Assembly: GCF_030326305.1 (NCBI RefSeq)
Contig: NZ_JACAKB010000004.1
Span: 76,667-140,666 of the forward strand
DNA length: 64,000 nt
Direction: 5' to 3'
DNA from: Myroides odoratimimus
GTDB taxonomy: Bacteria; Bacteroidota; Bacteroidia; Flavobacteriales; Flavobacteriaceae
Part shown: positions 8,807 through 17,176 of the stretch, piece after piece
Layout of the letters: every line of letters begins with the position of its first letter
How positions within the stretch are numbered: position 1 is the stretch's first letter
Position numbers and translations under genes: made by a program
The notes under the pieces: generated by a model
Seen by the model: the letters and a program-made list of their open reading frames with translations, nothing else
Databases searched by the model: none
Told to the model about the DNA's origin: nothing

Positions 8807-10534
8807 TTAATTCAACTTCATTTCGTTGATGATATCTTGAATTTTTTGGTCTAATACTTTCTCCGTTGCCTTTACTTCAGCTATATCGTGTAATGGTTCG
8901 TTTACACTAAAGTAGAATTTAATCTTCGGTTCAGTACCACTAGGGCGAGCAGCTATCTTAGTACCATCTTCTAGATAATAGATTAGTACATTAGATTTAG
9001 GTACGTGGATAGGCTCTATCTCATTAGTGAATAAGTTCTTCGCTTCACTAGACTGATAGTCTTCTACACATACTACTCTCTGTCCGATGATTTCAGTAAG
9101 TGGATTTTGTCTTAGCTCAATCATCATTTGTTTAATCTCTTCAGCTCCAGAAATTCCTTTTTTCACTAGAGAAATAAGGTATTCTTTATAGAACTTATTG
9201 TCGATATATAGATTCATTAACTCTTTATAGAAAGAACTACCCGCTGCTTTAGCTACAGCTGCGATCTCACATACTAATAAAGCAGAGGCAACAGCATCTT
9301 TATCACGTACAGCATCACCTACCATATATCCAAAACTCTCTTCACCACCACCGATAAATTTCTGAGTAGGACATTCATTGATAAACTTAGCTATCCATTT
9401 AAATCCTGTCAATCCTACTTTACACTCTACACCATAGCTTTCTGCTAAGTCTAGCATCATAGGAGTAGAAACGATAGTAGAACCAATAAATTCATTCCCT
9501 TTAAAACCGATATTGCGCTTGTACTGTTCTAGTAAGAAACCTGTCATCATCACCATTGTTTGGTTACCATTTAACAGAATCATATTACCATCTAGGTCAC
9601 GTACACCTATACCGATACGGTCAGAATCAGGGTCTGTACCGATAACGATATCTGCACCTGTCTCATCTGCTAACTGAAGTGCCATAGTCAATGCTTCTGG
9701 TTCTTCAGGATTAGGAGATTTTACAGTAGGGAAGTCCCCATCTGGTTCTGCTTGTTCTTTTACGATGAATACATTCTTATATCCAGCAGCTTCGAATGCT
9801 CTAGGGATAAGTTTGATAGAAGTACCGTGTAGGGAAGTATACGCTATTTTTAATTGATCTTTTACAGACTGTGGAGTATCAAAGCTTGCATTCTCTACAG
9901 TAGATTGGATAAACGCAGCATCTAGCTCTTCTCCTACATAAGTGATCAAGTTATCATCCCCTTTGAAGTTTACTTCGTTATAAGTTAACTTGTTGATTTC
10001 GTCTATAACAGCCGCATCATTAGGAGGAACGATTTGTCCACCATCTTGCCAGTATACTTTATATCCATTATATTCTGGTGGGTTGTGTGATGCAGTTAAT
10101 ACGATACCTGCATTACATCCGTAGTGTCTTACTGCAAAAGATAACTCAGGAGTAGGACGCATCTCTGCGAATAAGTATACTTTAATACCGTTAGCTGTGA
10201 ATACATCAGCTACTACTTTCGCTAGCTCTTGACTGTTGTGACGACAGTCAAAGTTGATAGCTACTTTCCATTCTTGGCTAGGGAATGATTGTTTGATATA
10301 ATTTGATAATCCTTGTGTGTTTTTTCCTAGTGTATATTTGTTGATACGATTTGTACCAATCCCCATTATACCACGCATACCTCCTGTACCGAACTCTAAG
10401 TTTTTATAAAAACTGTCTTTAAGAGTTGCAGGGTCAGTATCCATCATTTTTTGAACAGAAGCCTGTGTTTCAGCATCAAATGGTTCTTTTAACCACAATT
10501 CTGCTTTTGCTAAGATTTCTTTTTCTATTTGCAT
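8807..10534 (-). CDS. Phosphoglucomutase / phosphomannomutase (alpha-D-phosphohexomutase)
   Basis: A 575-residue four-domain phosphohexomutase of the long bacterial PGM2/PgcA type. The catalytic serine is Ser149 in TASHNP, the Mg-binding loop is GTDPDSDR, the sugar-binding loop is GGGEESFGY, and the phosphate-binding loop is RPSGTEPKIK near the C-terminus. The catalysed reaction interconverts hexose 1- and 6-phosphates. It follows a GT2 glycosyltransferase by 21 bp, and supply of sugar nucleotides for envelope glycans is a reasonable context. Glucose versus mannose preference cannot be settled here. Confidence 0.93.
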   Translation of the reverse strand: MQIEKEILAKAELWLKEPFDAETQASVQKMMDTDPATLKDSFYKNLEFGTGGMRGIMGIGTNRINKYTLGKNTQGLSNYIKQSFPSQEWKVAINFDCRHNSQELAKVVADVFTANGIKVYLFAEMRPTPELSFAVRHYGCNAGIVLTASHNPPEYNGYKVYWQDGGQIVPPNDAAVIDEINKLTYNEVNFKGDDNLITYVGEELDAAFIQSTVENASFDTPQSVKDQLKIAYTSLHGTSIKLIPRAFEAAGYKNVFIVKEQAEPDGDFPTVKSPNPEEPEALTMALQLADETGADIVIGTDPDSDRIGIGVRDLDGNMILLNGNQTMVMMTGFLLEQYKRNIGFKGNEFIGSTIVSTPMMLDLAESYGVECKVGLTGFKWIAKFINECPTQKFIGGGEESFGYMVGDAVRDKDAVASALLVCEIAAVAKAAGSSFYKELMNLYIDNKFYKEYLISLVKKGISGAEEIKQMMIELRQNPLTEIIGQRVVCVEDYQSSEAKNLFTNEIEPIHVPKSNVLIYYLEDGTKIAARPSGTEPKIKFYFSVNEPLHDIAEVKATEKVLDQKIQDIINEMKLN

Positions 10535-10555
10535 AATATTGATATTTAGTGTGGA

Positions 10556-11512
10556 TTAAAAACCGCTTTGTTCAGCGATTTTATATCTACTAATGTTTGT
10601 CTTTGTTTTAAGTATAAGTTCTCCTAAGAATCCTGCTAAAAATAACTGTGTTCCGATGATCATCGTTACTAGTGATATATAGAACCACGGATCTTGTGTC
10701 ACTCGGATAGCCGGTAATCCATAATAAAGCTTATACAACTTATTCGCTCCAATAAAGAAGGCTGCACAGAACCCAATCCCAAAGGTGATAACCCCAAGTG
10801 ATCCGAATAAGTGCATCGGTCTTTTGCCAAATTTAGAGAGGAACCAAATAGTAATCAAATCCAGAAAACCGTAGATAAATCTACTCATCCCAAATTTGGT
10901 AGTACCGTATTTACGCGCTTGGTGGATGACTACTTTTTCACCTATTTTATCATAGCCCTCATTTTTAGCTAGGACAGGAATGTAGCGGTGCATCTCACCA
11001 GATACCTCTATGTTTTTAATGACCTCGTTTTTATAGGCCTTCAGTCCACAGTTAAAGTCATTTAGCTGAACACCAGAAGTCTTTCTCGCTGCCCAGTTAA
11101 ATAGTTTAGAAGGAAGATTTTTAGATACGACAGAGTCATATCGTTTCTTTTTCCAACCAGAGACCATATCATACCCCTCTTTAGTGATCATATCATACAG
11201 TGCTGGTATCTCATCAGGGCTATCTTGAAGATCAGCATCCATAGTGATGACCACATCACCTAGTGCCTGTGCAAATCCAGCGTGTAAAGCCTGTGATTTG
11301 CCGAAGTTGCGCTGGAAGCGTATTCCTTTGACCTGAGTATCTCTAGCAGCTAGTGCAGTGATTATATCCCACGACTTATCTTTACTCCCATCATCGATAA
11401 AGAGAATCTCATAGGTAAAGCCGTTCTCCTGCATAACTTTAGTTATCCACGTATGTAGTTCTGGCAGAGACTCTGCTTCGTTTAGCAGAGGAATTACTAT
11501 TGATAGATTCAT
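10556..11512 (-). CDS. Membrane GT2 glycosyltransferase (DPM1/GtrB/ArnC-like)
   Basis: A 318-residue protein with a GT-A domain at residues 1-220 (SIVIPLLNEAESL, IDDGSKDKSW, the metal-binding DADLQDSPDE) and two C-terminal transmembrane segments at about 232-256 and 276-300. This is the layout of polyprenyl-phosphate glycosyltransferases, which load a sugar onto undecaprenyl phosphate at the inner membrane. The gene lies between DUF4199 (5 bp gap) and the phosphohexomutase, so all three probably share a transcript. Confidence 0.88.
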   Translation of the reverse strand: MNLSIVIPLLNEAESLPELHTWITKVMQENGFTYEILFIDDGSKDKSWDIITALAARDTQVKGIRFQRNFGKSQALHAGFAQALGDVVITMDADLQDSPDEIPALYDMITKEGYDMVSGWKKKRYDSVVSKNLPSKLFNWAARKTSGVQLNDFNCGLKAYKNEVIKNIEVSGEMHRYIPVLAKNEGYDKIGEKVVIHQARKYGTTKFGMSRFIYGFLDLITIWFLSKFGKRPMHLFGSLGVITFGIGFCAAFFIGANKLYKLYYGLPAIRVTQDPWFYISLVTMIIGTQLFLAGFLGELILKTKTNISRYKIAEQSGF

Positions 11513-11517
11513 CTAGA

Positions 11518-12102
11518 TTATTTATGATCTTTATTAAAATCAGTATCTACATCATGATTAATTTCAGGATGTGGGTTTACGAATTCTGATTTATTTTTAA
11601 ATATAGCAGCTAATAATATCCCTAGTATTGAATTTCTAAGTACACTACCTGCCCATAAAAACAATTGTGATTTAGGAGCAAATTGGTTGATATTTCTAGC
11701 TTTTTCTAATTGTTCATTGATTTGTTCTTGTGGAAGTCCAGACCCGTCTAATGTTTTGATTAACATATCATAAAGAGATTTGCTGATTTCCTCCTTAGCA
11801 GAAGGATCCACGATATTGAAAAGAATATTATAAATGATAATATTCACAGTCACTCCGATGATGACCATTAAGAAGAATGGAGTAAAGGCTTCTCTGAAGG
11901 TAACATATCCTCCTGCTTTTTTACGAGCAAAATAGATAGTTAGTATTCCTAAGATAACCATCACACCCATATTAAAAAAACCAGCGAAAGTATTGGCAAA
12001 TAGGGATTTGTCTGTAAAAAATATTACACTGTTAAATAGTGTGTAATAGATGGCTAATATGATTCCGAAAGTAATACCTACTTTATTTACTGGGTTCTTC
12101 AT
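11518..12102 (-). CDS. DUF4199 membrane protein
   Basis: A 194-residue protein with four predicted transmembrane segments (about 8-27, 38-58, 70-92, 150-170) and a charged C-terminal tail. The pattern GGYVTFREAFTPFF at the second loop is typical of DUF4199, a Bacteroidota family of unknown function that often precedes a DPM-type GT2 gene, as here. It is first in the operon, with an exact -7 match 23 nt upstream. Function is not known. Confidence 0.8.
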   Translation of the reverse strand: MKNPVNKVGITFGIILAIYYTLFNSVIFFTDKSLFANTFAGFFNMGVMVILGILTIYFARKKAGGYVTFREAFTPFFLMVIIGVTVNIIIYNILFNIVDPSAKEEISKSLYDMLIKTLDGSGLPQEQINEQLEKARNINQFAPKSQLFLWAGSVLRNSILGILLAAIFKNKSEFVNPHPEINHDVDTDFNKDHK

Positions 12103-12125
12103 TGGTTATCTATAAATATGATTTA

Positions 12126-12133
12126 CAAATATA
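12126..12133 (-). promoter_or_regulatory. Putative -7 element for the DUF4199-GT2-mutase operon
   Basis: The minus strand reads TATATTTG, an exact TAnnTTTG match, 23 nt upstream of the DUF4199 start. No clear TTG is seen at the -33 position. Confidence 0.5.
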
Positions 12134-12974
12134 ATAAAATAACCCTTTTAGAACGGTATGTAATGGGAGTTTGTTAACAGAATGTGTACTAATTGCCTTA
12201 TTTATCTATTCTTTTTATAAAACAGTAAACTTGTTAAGGTATAGAAGGTCTTGGAGTGCTTTAGTTTATCAGTTTTTTACAGGCTTAATAGAGCTCTAAT
12301 TGAATAGTGTATGAGCGCATTAGAAGTGAGTATAGAGAGCGTCTTTTTATCAATCAGATTCAAAATTAATAATCCGTTTTTTTTTATTTTGATCTAAAAC
12401 GCAGATGTATACCCCCTTATTTGAGCTATAATCACTTCTTTTTTTTAAAATTTTCGGTTCGAAACGCTGTTTTTACTCTTTTTTCTAAAAAAAGTATTCT
12501 GTTTTTTTTAGAATGGTAAAAAGAGATATTTACTTATAATCCCTTTATTTATAAGGGATAGAGGCTACATTGACACAAATAATGTTTTGATGTATCTAAT
12601 AGTTTAATTCCTTGTAATCCCCCATAAACATTAGTATTGACTCTTACCTCCTCGACAATTCATGGAGAATAAGTCGAGAATAGTGGAACAGAGAGGTCAT
12701 TAGTCGAAGAATGATTCTTGTATTGATAGGGAACCTACGACTAGCTTAAAATTTGAATTCAGTGTGGAGGGAATTATAGATTGAGTAATTTAATTTTGAG
12801 TAAAGGGTCACTTAAATAGAATGAAGTATGGAGTATGTATGGTAGGGGTATAGGTTTGTTTGAAAAGTGTTTTTTCGATGTTTTTTTATATCGTATTTTA
12901 GTATTCTATTTTTATATAAAATGGTTATGCAAAAGAATAATATAGAGGGATGTAGAGCGTAAAAATGATGAAGT
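12134..12974. other. Gene-free 840-bp stretch with several hairpins
   Basis: No convincing reading frame on either strand. Three kinds of inverted repeats are visible: an AT-only hairpin at 12483-12513 (TTCTAAAAAAA / TTTTTTTAGAA), a hairpin ATCCCTT / AAGGGAT at 12539-12559, and a pair of GC-containing hairpins at 12651-12678 and 12701-12743, listed separately as a candidate RNA. The rest is AT-rich without recognised signals. Confidence 0.6.
12651..12743. ncRNA. Candidate structured RNA of unknown type
   Basis: Two adjacent stems: CTCGAC (12651-12656) with GTCGAG (12673-12678), and TAGTCG (12701-12706) with CGACTA (12738-12743). The second encloses another small hairpin, AAGAA-TGA-TTCTT, at 12707-12719. 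The GC content is higher than the surrounding spacer and no ORF explains it. No promoter or terminator that would define ends was identified, and strand is unknown. Confidence 0.25.
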
Positions 12975-13244
12975 ATGTTAGATTTAATTTCAGAGTATTT
13001 TCATACTCTTTTTAGAGAACATCCAGAGTATGGAGGTATAGGACTTGTATTGATAGGAGGTGTGCTTTTATTCTGTTCTATTAAAGGATATGAGCACATG
13101 TATGATCAGACAGGTGGGCCTGTGTTTAATATGGCTTGGATACGAAATACCTTTGGAATTAAAGTAGCTAAGTTTTTGAATATCTGTTTTTCTATACTCT
13201 TTATTTTGATTGGTATAGGGTTCTATTTCGCTTATAAAAAATAA
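12975..13244 (+). CDS. Small two-transmembrane protein, possibly Imm17-like
   Basis: An 89-residue protein with two hydrophobic segments (about residues 20-38 and 66-86) separated by a polar loop containing WIRNTFGIKVAKF. The arrangement (short N-terminal helix, TM, loop with a G-R/K motif before the second TM) resembles Imm17-type immunity proteins of polymorphic toxin systems, but I am not certain. No toxin gene is adjacent; upstream is an 840-bp gene-free stretch, downstream a terminator. Other readings are an orphan membrane protein of unknown role. Confidence 0.6.
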   Translation: MLDLISEYFHTLFREHPEYGGIGLVLIGGVLLFCSIKGYEHMYDQTGGPVFNMAWIRNTFGIKVAKFLNICFSILFILIGIGFYFAYKK

Positions 13245-13290
13245 AGGAGAGATTTATATAATATTTACCTATAAGGAGTGTTATAAACCG

Positions 13291-13329
13291 AAAGCACCTT
13301 TCTCTATTTATTAGAGAAAGGCGCTTTTT
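13291..13329 (+). terminator. Terminator after the small membrane protein (repeat copy 1)
   Basis: A 16-bp stem with one mismatch (13291-13306 with 13312-13327), TTTAT loop and trailing T residues. The 3' arm and the following sequence are nearly identical to the terminator at 17117-17156. Confidence 0.8.
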
Positions 13330-13350
13330 AGTTTTATTTATTCAAGTTAT
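13304..13350. repeat. 47-bp direct repeat, copy 1
   Basis: Identical to 17130-17176 at 46 of 47 positions. It spans the second half of a terminator and an AT-rich tail. Beyond it, 13351-13365 still resembles the last codons of the peptidase gene that lies at the second copy. Offset between copies is 3826 bp. Confidence 0.85.
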
Positions 13351-13378
13351 TTTAGGGTGTTTTAATTTTTTAGTATAT

Positions 13379-13490
13379 TAATTAAGATAATTTGTATGTA
13401 TTTTTTGTTTAATTAAGATAATTTGTATGTATTTTTTGTTTAATTAAGATAATTTGTATGTATTTTTTGTTTAATTAATATAATTTTATA
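13379..13490. repeat. 31-bp tandem repeat, three full copies and a degenerate fourth
   Basis: Units starting at 13379, 13410 and 13441 are identical and begin TAATTAAGATAATTTG; the fourth from 13472 keeps only the start (TAATTAATATAATTTT). Each unit contains TAATTTG, one base short of the -7 consensus. The array lies 30-140 bp upstream of the 68-aa secreted peptide gene. Confidence 0.9.
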
Positions 13491-13521
13491 TATTTACTAA
13501 AATCTTTAAATTTAAATAATT

Positions 13522-13728
13522 ATGAAATCAAAAAGAATTTTTATGGCAGTACTATTCTGTCTTGGTATGAGTACAAATTTTCATGCAGCACCAACTAGTG
13601 ATCATAAAGTATGTAGTGAACTGAAGCAGTTATCTTATGATCGTGAAATGATTGAGTATAAGGATCATGATCTTGCAGTTATGATGTCTGAGAATATGTA
13701 TAATCGTTGTATGAATGATTTTGAATAA
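13522..13728 (+). CDS. Small secreted protein, unknown function
   Basis: A 68-residue product with a signal peptide (MKSKRIFMAVLFCLGMSTN, cleavage near HAA-PT), leaving a mature part of about 44 residues rich in charged residues and containing two cysteines (about residues 31 and 63), which could form a disulfide. I do not recognise a family. It lies 62 bp before the GLPGLI gene and behind the 31-bp repeat array, and may share the transcript with the GLPGLI and TonB-receptor-like genes. Confidence 0.65.
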   Translation: MKSKRIFMAVLFCLGMSTNFHAAPTSDHKVCSELKQLSYDREMIEYKDHDLAVMMSENMYNRCMNDFE

Positions 13729-13790
13729 CGATTAGTTAAATCTTATATCTAGGAGTGAATTCTCCTAGATATAATTATATGTAATTTAAT

Positions 13791-14441
13791 ATGGAGAGAA
13801 AAATCAAACTAATTATACTACTTTTTATATGCAGTATAAATGTAGGCGCACAGAATAAGATAGTATCAGGTAAGGTTTACTATGATGTAGTATCTGATAT
13901 TGATAAAAAGAATTATAAATATGAGATGTTAAATCAAGAGGAGCCAGAGTGTAAAGTGTTTTTAGAAAAGCCTTTAAAGGCAGAATTAAGATTTAACTCA
14001 GAAAGAGCAGTCTATGATTTGATTGGGGAGATTAGAGAGTCAAGTTGTTTGAATATTATAAAGATGAATACTTATCAATTTGTTCCAATGTATACAGAGA
14101 AGGAAGAAACAAGAACTCCTGCTACAAAACATAGAGGGGATAGTGCATTTAATACATTTAATAATATAGACTGGAAGATTACTAGTGAAAGTAAAACGAT
14201 TCAAGGATTCACATGTTATAAAGCTATAGCTGAAAAAAGAAATGAATACAAAGGAGCTATAAAAATTGTGCCAATCGTAGCTTGGTTTACACCTGATATT
14301 AATTACTCTTATGGACCTGGTGGTTTTCATGGATTACCTGGTCTTATTCTATATGCACAGTTTATGAAGGCTACTTATAGTGCTACTAAGATAGTCTTAA
14401 GTGATAAAGGAATGGACGTACCTATTCCTAAAGCTGATTAA
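13791..14441 (+). CDS. GLPGLI family protein
   Basis: A 216-residue exported protein with signal peptide (MERKIKLIILLFICSINVG, cleavage near GAQ) and the defining motif GFHGLPGLILYAQ at about residues 177-189. The GLPGLI family is known only from Bacteroidota, is usually periplasmic, and is often encoded next to a TonB-receptor-like barrel, as it is here 29 bp later. Length is somewhat below the common 250-280 residues but start and end look intact. Function is unknown; a chaperone or partner role for the following receptor is a guess from gene pairing. Confidence 0.88.
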   Translation: MERKIKLIILLFICSINVGAQNKIVSGKVYYDVVSDIDKKNYKYEMLNQEEPECKVFLEKPLKAELRFNSERAVYDLIGEIRESSCLNIIKMNTYQFVPMYTEKEETRTPATKHRGDSAFNTFNNIDWKITSESKTIQGFTCYKAIAEKRNEYKGAIKIVPIVAWFTPDINYSYGPGGFHGLPGLILYAQFMKATYSATKIVLSDKGMDVPIPKAD

Positions 14442-14470
14442 ATTATATTACTTATTAAATCCTTAAATCC

Positions 14471-17095
14471 TTGAATAAACTATATTACTTATTTGTTTTT
14501 TTTACTATAAATCTTTCTGCCCAACGAATGGAAGTAAGTGGTACGGTAGGAACTATCGAGCGAGTATCTTTGACAAGTATGAATATCGTGGTAAAAAATA
14601 TAGAAGATAAAGATGAAGTGCTATTTATACGTACTGATGATAAAGGATATTATAAGGTAGCCTTAAATCAGGGTGATAAATACGAATTTAATTTGTCTTT
14701 AGTAGGTTATCATTCAGAAAAAGAGATTATACAGGTTGGTGATAAACCTTTGGTAAAAGATTTTGTTTTATTACCAAGTGATGAGGATTTACAAGAAATA
14801 GTGATTAAGTATGACTATAGTGGTATGGCAGTCAGAAATGACTCAGTCCTTTATGATGTGTCTAAATTCACTGATGGTACAGAGCGAAAGTTAAGAGATC
14901 AATTGGCTAAGTTGCCAGGAGTAGAAGTGTCAGATACAGGGACAGTGAAGGTTAATGGACGCCTCGTCACTAAGTTTTTAGTAGAGGGTAATACTTTTTT
15001 TAATGGAGGAACACGTCTAGGTGTAGAGTATATTCCCTCTGATGCAGTAGAGCAAGTCCAAGTTATAGATAATTATTCAGAGATAAAACATATGAAAAGT
15101 GTATCTTCTTCAGATGTATTAGCCATGAATATCAAGTTGAAAGAAGGTAAAAAGAAGTTTGTGTTTGGGGAGTTAAAGGCTGCTATAGGTAATGATGCAC
15201 ATTATCAGTTTAGAGCTCCTTTGTTTTATTATTCTACTAAGTTGACACTAAATGTTATTAGTGATATAAATGATTTTGGTGCTTCAGTGTTAAGTCTGGA
15301 TGATATTATTCGGATGGATGGTTTTGAGAGTTTGTATAAACGCAGTAAAACTAATTCGTTGTTAAATCTAAAAACATATCTAGCAGATAAGAAGAATACA
15401 AGTACAGTAGAGAATCAGTTCATCTCTACAGATATTAGATATTCACCTTCAGAAAAGGTTATACTTAAAGGAATGATACTGTATAATAAGAATAAATTAA
15501 CGAGGTATAATACTATTAGAACAGAATATTTAACTCTTAGTGAAAATAATTTTGAGAATAGAAACGAAGATTATCAAGAAAGTGAACCTTTATTAACAGG
15601 GCGTTTATCTATAGGGTATGAACCTAATAGTACTTCTACATTTAGATATAATATCCAGATAGGAACGAACTGGTATAAAGATTATAGTGTTATGACTAAT
15701 CAAACAATGCTAACTCAGAGTGTTTTTGATAATTATACTAGGAAAAATAGTACAATGACTTCACAATTGTTAGAGTACTTTAAATCTTACTCTAATGAGC
15801 ATAGGACAGCTTTGACTTTAGAATACAACACTAAAGAAGAAGCCCCTGTTAAGGAATGGAATTCTAATAAACCTTTTTTAGTAGGTATAGTACCATGGGA
15901 CAACGCTTTGGATAAATTCTCTATTTATCAGCATTTGAAAGTAAAACAACAAAATTTCAGTTCTAGTTACAAATACTTTTATACCCCACTAGCAAAGCAT
16001 CATTTTTATGTAACACTAGGGGTAGATTATAATCATAATAACACTGATATAAGCATTACGAGTGGTGAGAACCTTCTTAATAAAGCGAAGTATGAGTTGG
16101 TTAATCCTTATTTAGAATTAGAGTATAAAATGAAAATGAAGAAGTGGGAAAATATAACTTCTGTCAGAGTGTCATCATATAATACTATGTTTAGGGATAA
16201 TCTAAATGATCACAGTACAAACTTATGGAAGTTAGAGCCTAGGTTTAGTAGTAAGTATACATTTTATAAACAGAACTATGTTCAGTTTAAATATAGCTAC
16301 GAGCCTGTGTATCCTAAGGTTTATCAATTGTTAAATACTCCAATCATTAAGAGTTTTAATTCTGTTTATAGTGGTGATATGTATTTAGATTATAGTAATT
16401 ATCACAGTATAGGGTTGAACTATTTTTATCATAGAGGTATTCATAAATTTAGTTATAATGGTTCTATAAACTATATTAGTCAAGGAAATGCAATTATAGA
16501 TAATGTGATTTCTAAAGACTATGTACAACATTATTCTTCAGTTAATAGCAATAAAATTTTTAGCAGACTAAATGTAACAGGAGTGTTATCTTATCAGTTT
16601 CGAAAGGTAGAACCGTCAGTATATCTAACTTATGGAGATAGTAAATATCATCAGCTCATTAATGAAGCAATGTTAGCTACCAAGAATAGAACATATAGTG
16701 TAAGTGGATTTATTAGAACTAGATTTACAGAAATGCCTAATTTTGATATTAGTTATACAAAGCGATTTAATGAAACACACTCTTTAAATACCCAAAAGTT
16801 TAATAATGATGAATTAAAGATAAAGTTAGATTATAAACTTAATAAACAGTGGGTTTTTAAGACTGACTATAGGTTAACACTTAATAGCTATGGACAGGAG
16901 AAAACTACTCAGGAATTGAATGCAATATTAGAATATATCCCTTTAGAATCATCTTGGAGATTTGAATTAATTGGAAATAATTTATTAAACAGTAAATGGA
17001 AACAAACTACTTATTCAACAGATATAATGGTTATAGAAAGTATTAATTCTATGTTTCCTAGAGTAGTTTTATTAGGAGTAACTTATAAATTATAA
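14471..17095 (+). CDS. TonB-dependent-receptor-like outer-membrane barrel, partner of the GLPGLI protein
   Basis: An 874-residue protein: signal peptide (MNKLYYLFVFFTINLSAQ), carboxypeptidase-regulatory-like beta-sandwich at about residues 22-105, plug-like segment at about 130-225 (LRDQLAKLPGVEVSDTGTVKVNG, FLVEGNTFFNGG), then a long barrel ending in aromatic-rich strands (VVLLGVTYKL). The family is that of TonB-dependent receptors linked to GLPGLI genes. The start is a TTG codon: an in-frame stop lies 12 bp upstream and the next ATG (14528) would delete the signal peptide. It is followed by a terminator shared with the convergent peptidase gene. Ligand unknown. Confidence 0.83.
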   Translation: MNKLYYLFVFFTINLSAQRMEVSGTVGTIERVSLTSMNIVVKNIEDKDEVLFIRTDDKGYYKVALNQGDKYEFNLSLVGYHSEKEIIQVGDKPLVKDFVLLPSDEDLQEIVIKYDYSGMAVRNDSVLYDVSKFTDGTERKLRDQLAKLPGVEVSDTGTVKVNGRLVTKFLVEGNTFFNGGTRLGVEYIPSDAVEQVQVIDNYSEIKHMKSVSSSDVLAMNIKLKEGKKKFVFGELKAAIGNDAHYQFRAPLFYYSTKLTLNVISDINDFGASVLSLDDIIRMDGFESLYKRSKTNSLLNLKTYLADKKNTSTVENQFISTDIRYSPSEKVILKGMILYNKNKLTRYNTIRTEYLTLSENNFENRNEDYQESEPLLTGRLSIGYEPNSTSTFRYNIQIGTNWYKDYSVMTNQTMLTQSVFDNYTRKNSTMTSQLLEYFKSYSNEHRTALTLEYNTKEEAPVKEWNSNKPFLVGIVPWDNALDKFSIYQHLKVKQQNFSSSYKYFYTPLAKHHFYVTLGVDYNHNNTDISITSGENLLNKAKYELVNPYLELEYKMKMKKWENITSVRVSSYNTMFRDNLNDHSTNLWKLEPRFSSKYTFYKQNYVQFKYSYEPVYPKVYQLLNTPIIKSFNSVYSGDMYLDYSNYHSIGLNYFYHRGIHKFSYNGSINYISQGNAIIDNVISKDYVQHYSSVNSNKIFSRLNVTGVLSYQFRKVEPSVYLTYGDSKYHQLINEAMLATKNRTYSVSGFIRTRFTEMPNFDISYTKRFNETHSLNTQKFNNDELKIKLDYKLNKQWVFKTDYRLTLNSYGQEKTTQELNAILEYIPLESSWRFELIGNNLLNSKWKQTTYSTDIMVIESINSMFPRVVLLGVTYKL

Positions 17096-17116
17096 ATATT
17101 GTATATGTTAAACAAA

Positions 17117-17156
17117 AAAGCGCTTTTCCCTATTTATTAGAGAAAGGCGCTTTTTA
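17117..17156. terminator. Bidirectional terminator (repeat copy 2)
   Basis: A 16-bp imperfect stem (17117-17132 with 17138-17153, TTTAT loop) with A residues before it and T residues after it, between the convergent TonB-receptor-like gene and the S37-type peptidase. Confidence 0.8.
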
Positions 17157-17176
17157 GTTTTATTTCTTCAAGTTAT
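17130..17176. repeat. 47-bp direct repeat, copy 2
   Basis: Matches 13304-13350 with a single mismatch. This copy overlaps the stop codon of the leftward peptidase gene. Confidence 0.85.

Noticed and set aside
13379-13490. CRISPR array
   Set aside because: Units of 31 bp are directly adjacent without spacers and no cas gene is in the window.
13791-17095. Insertion sequence or integrative element in the repeat-bounded block
   Set aside because: No transposase, integrase or terminal inverted repeats are visible, so only a duplication footprint is claimed.
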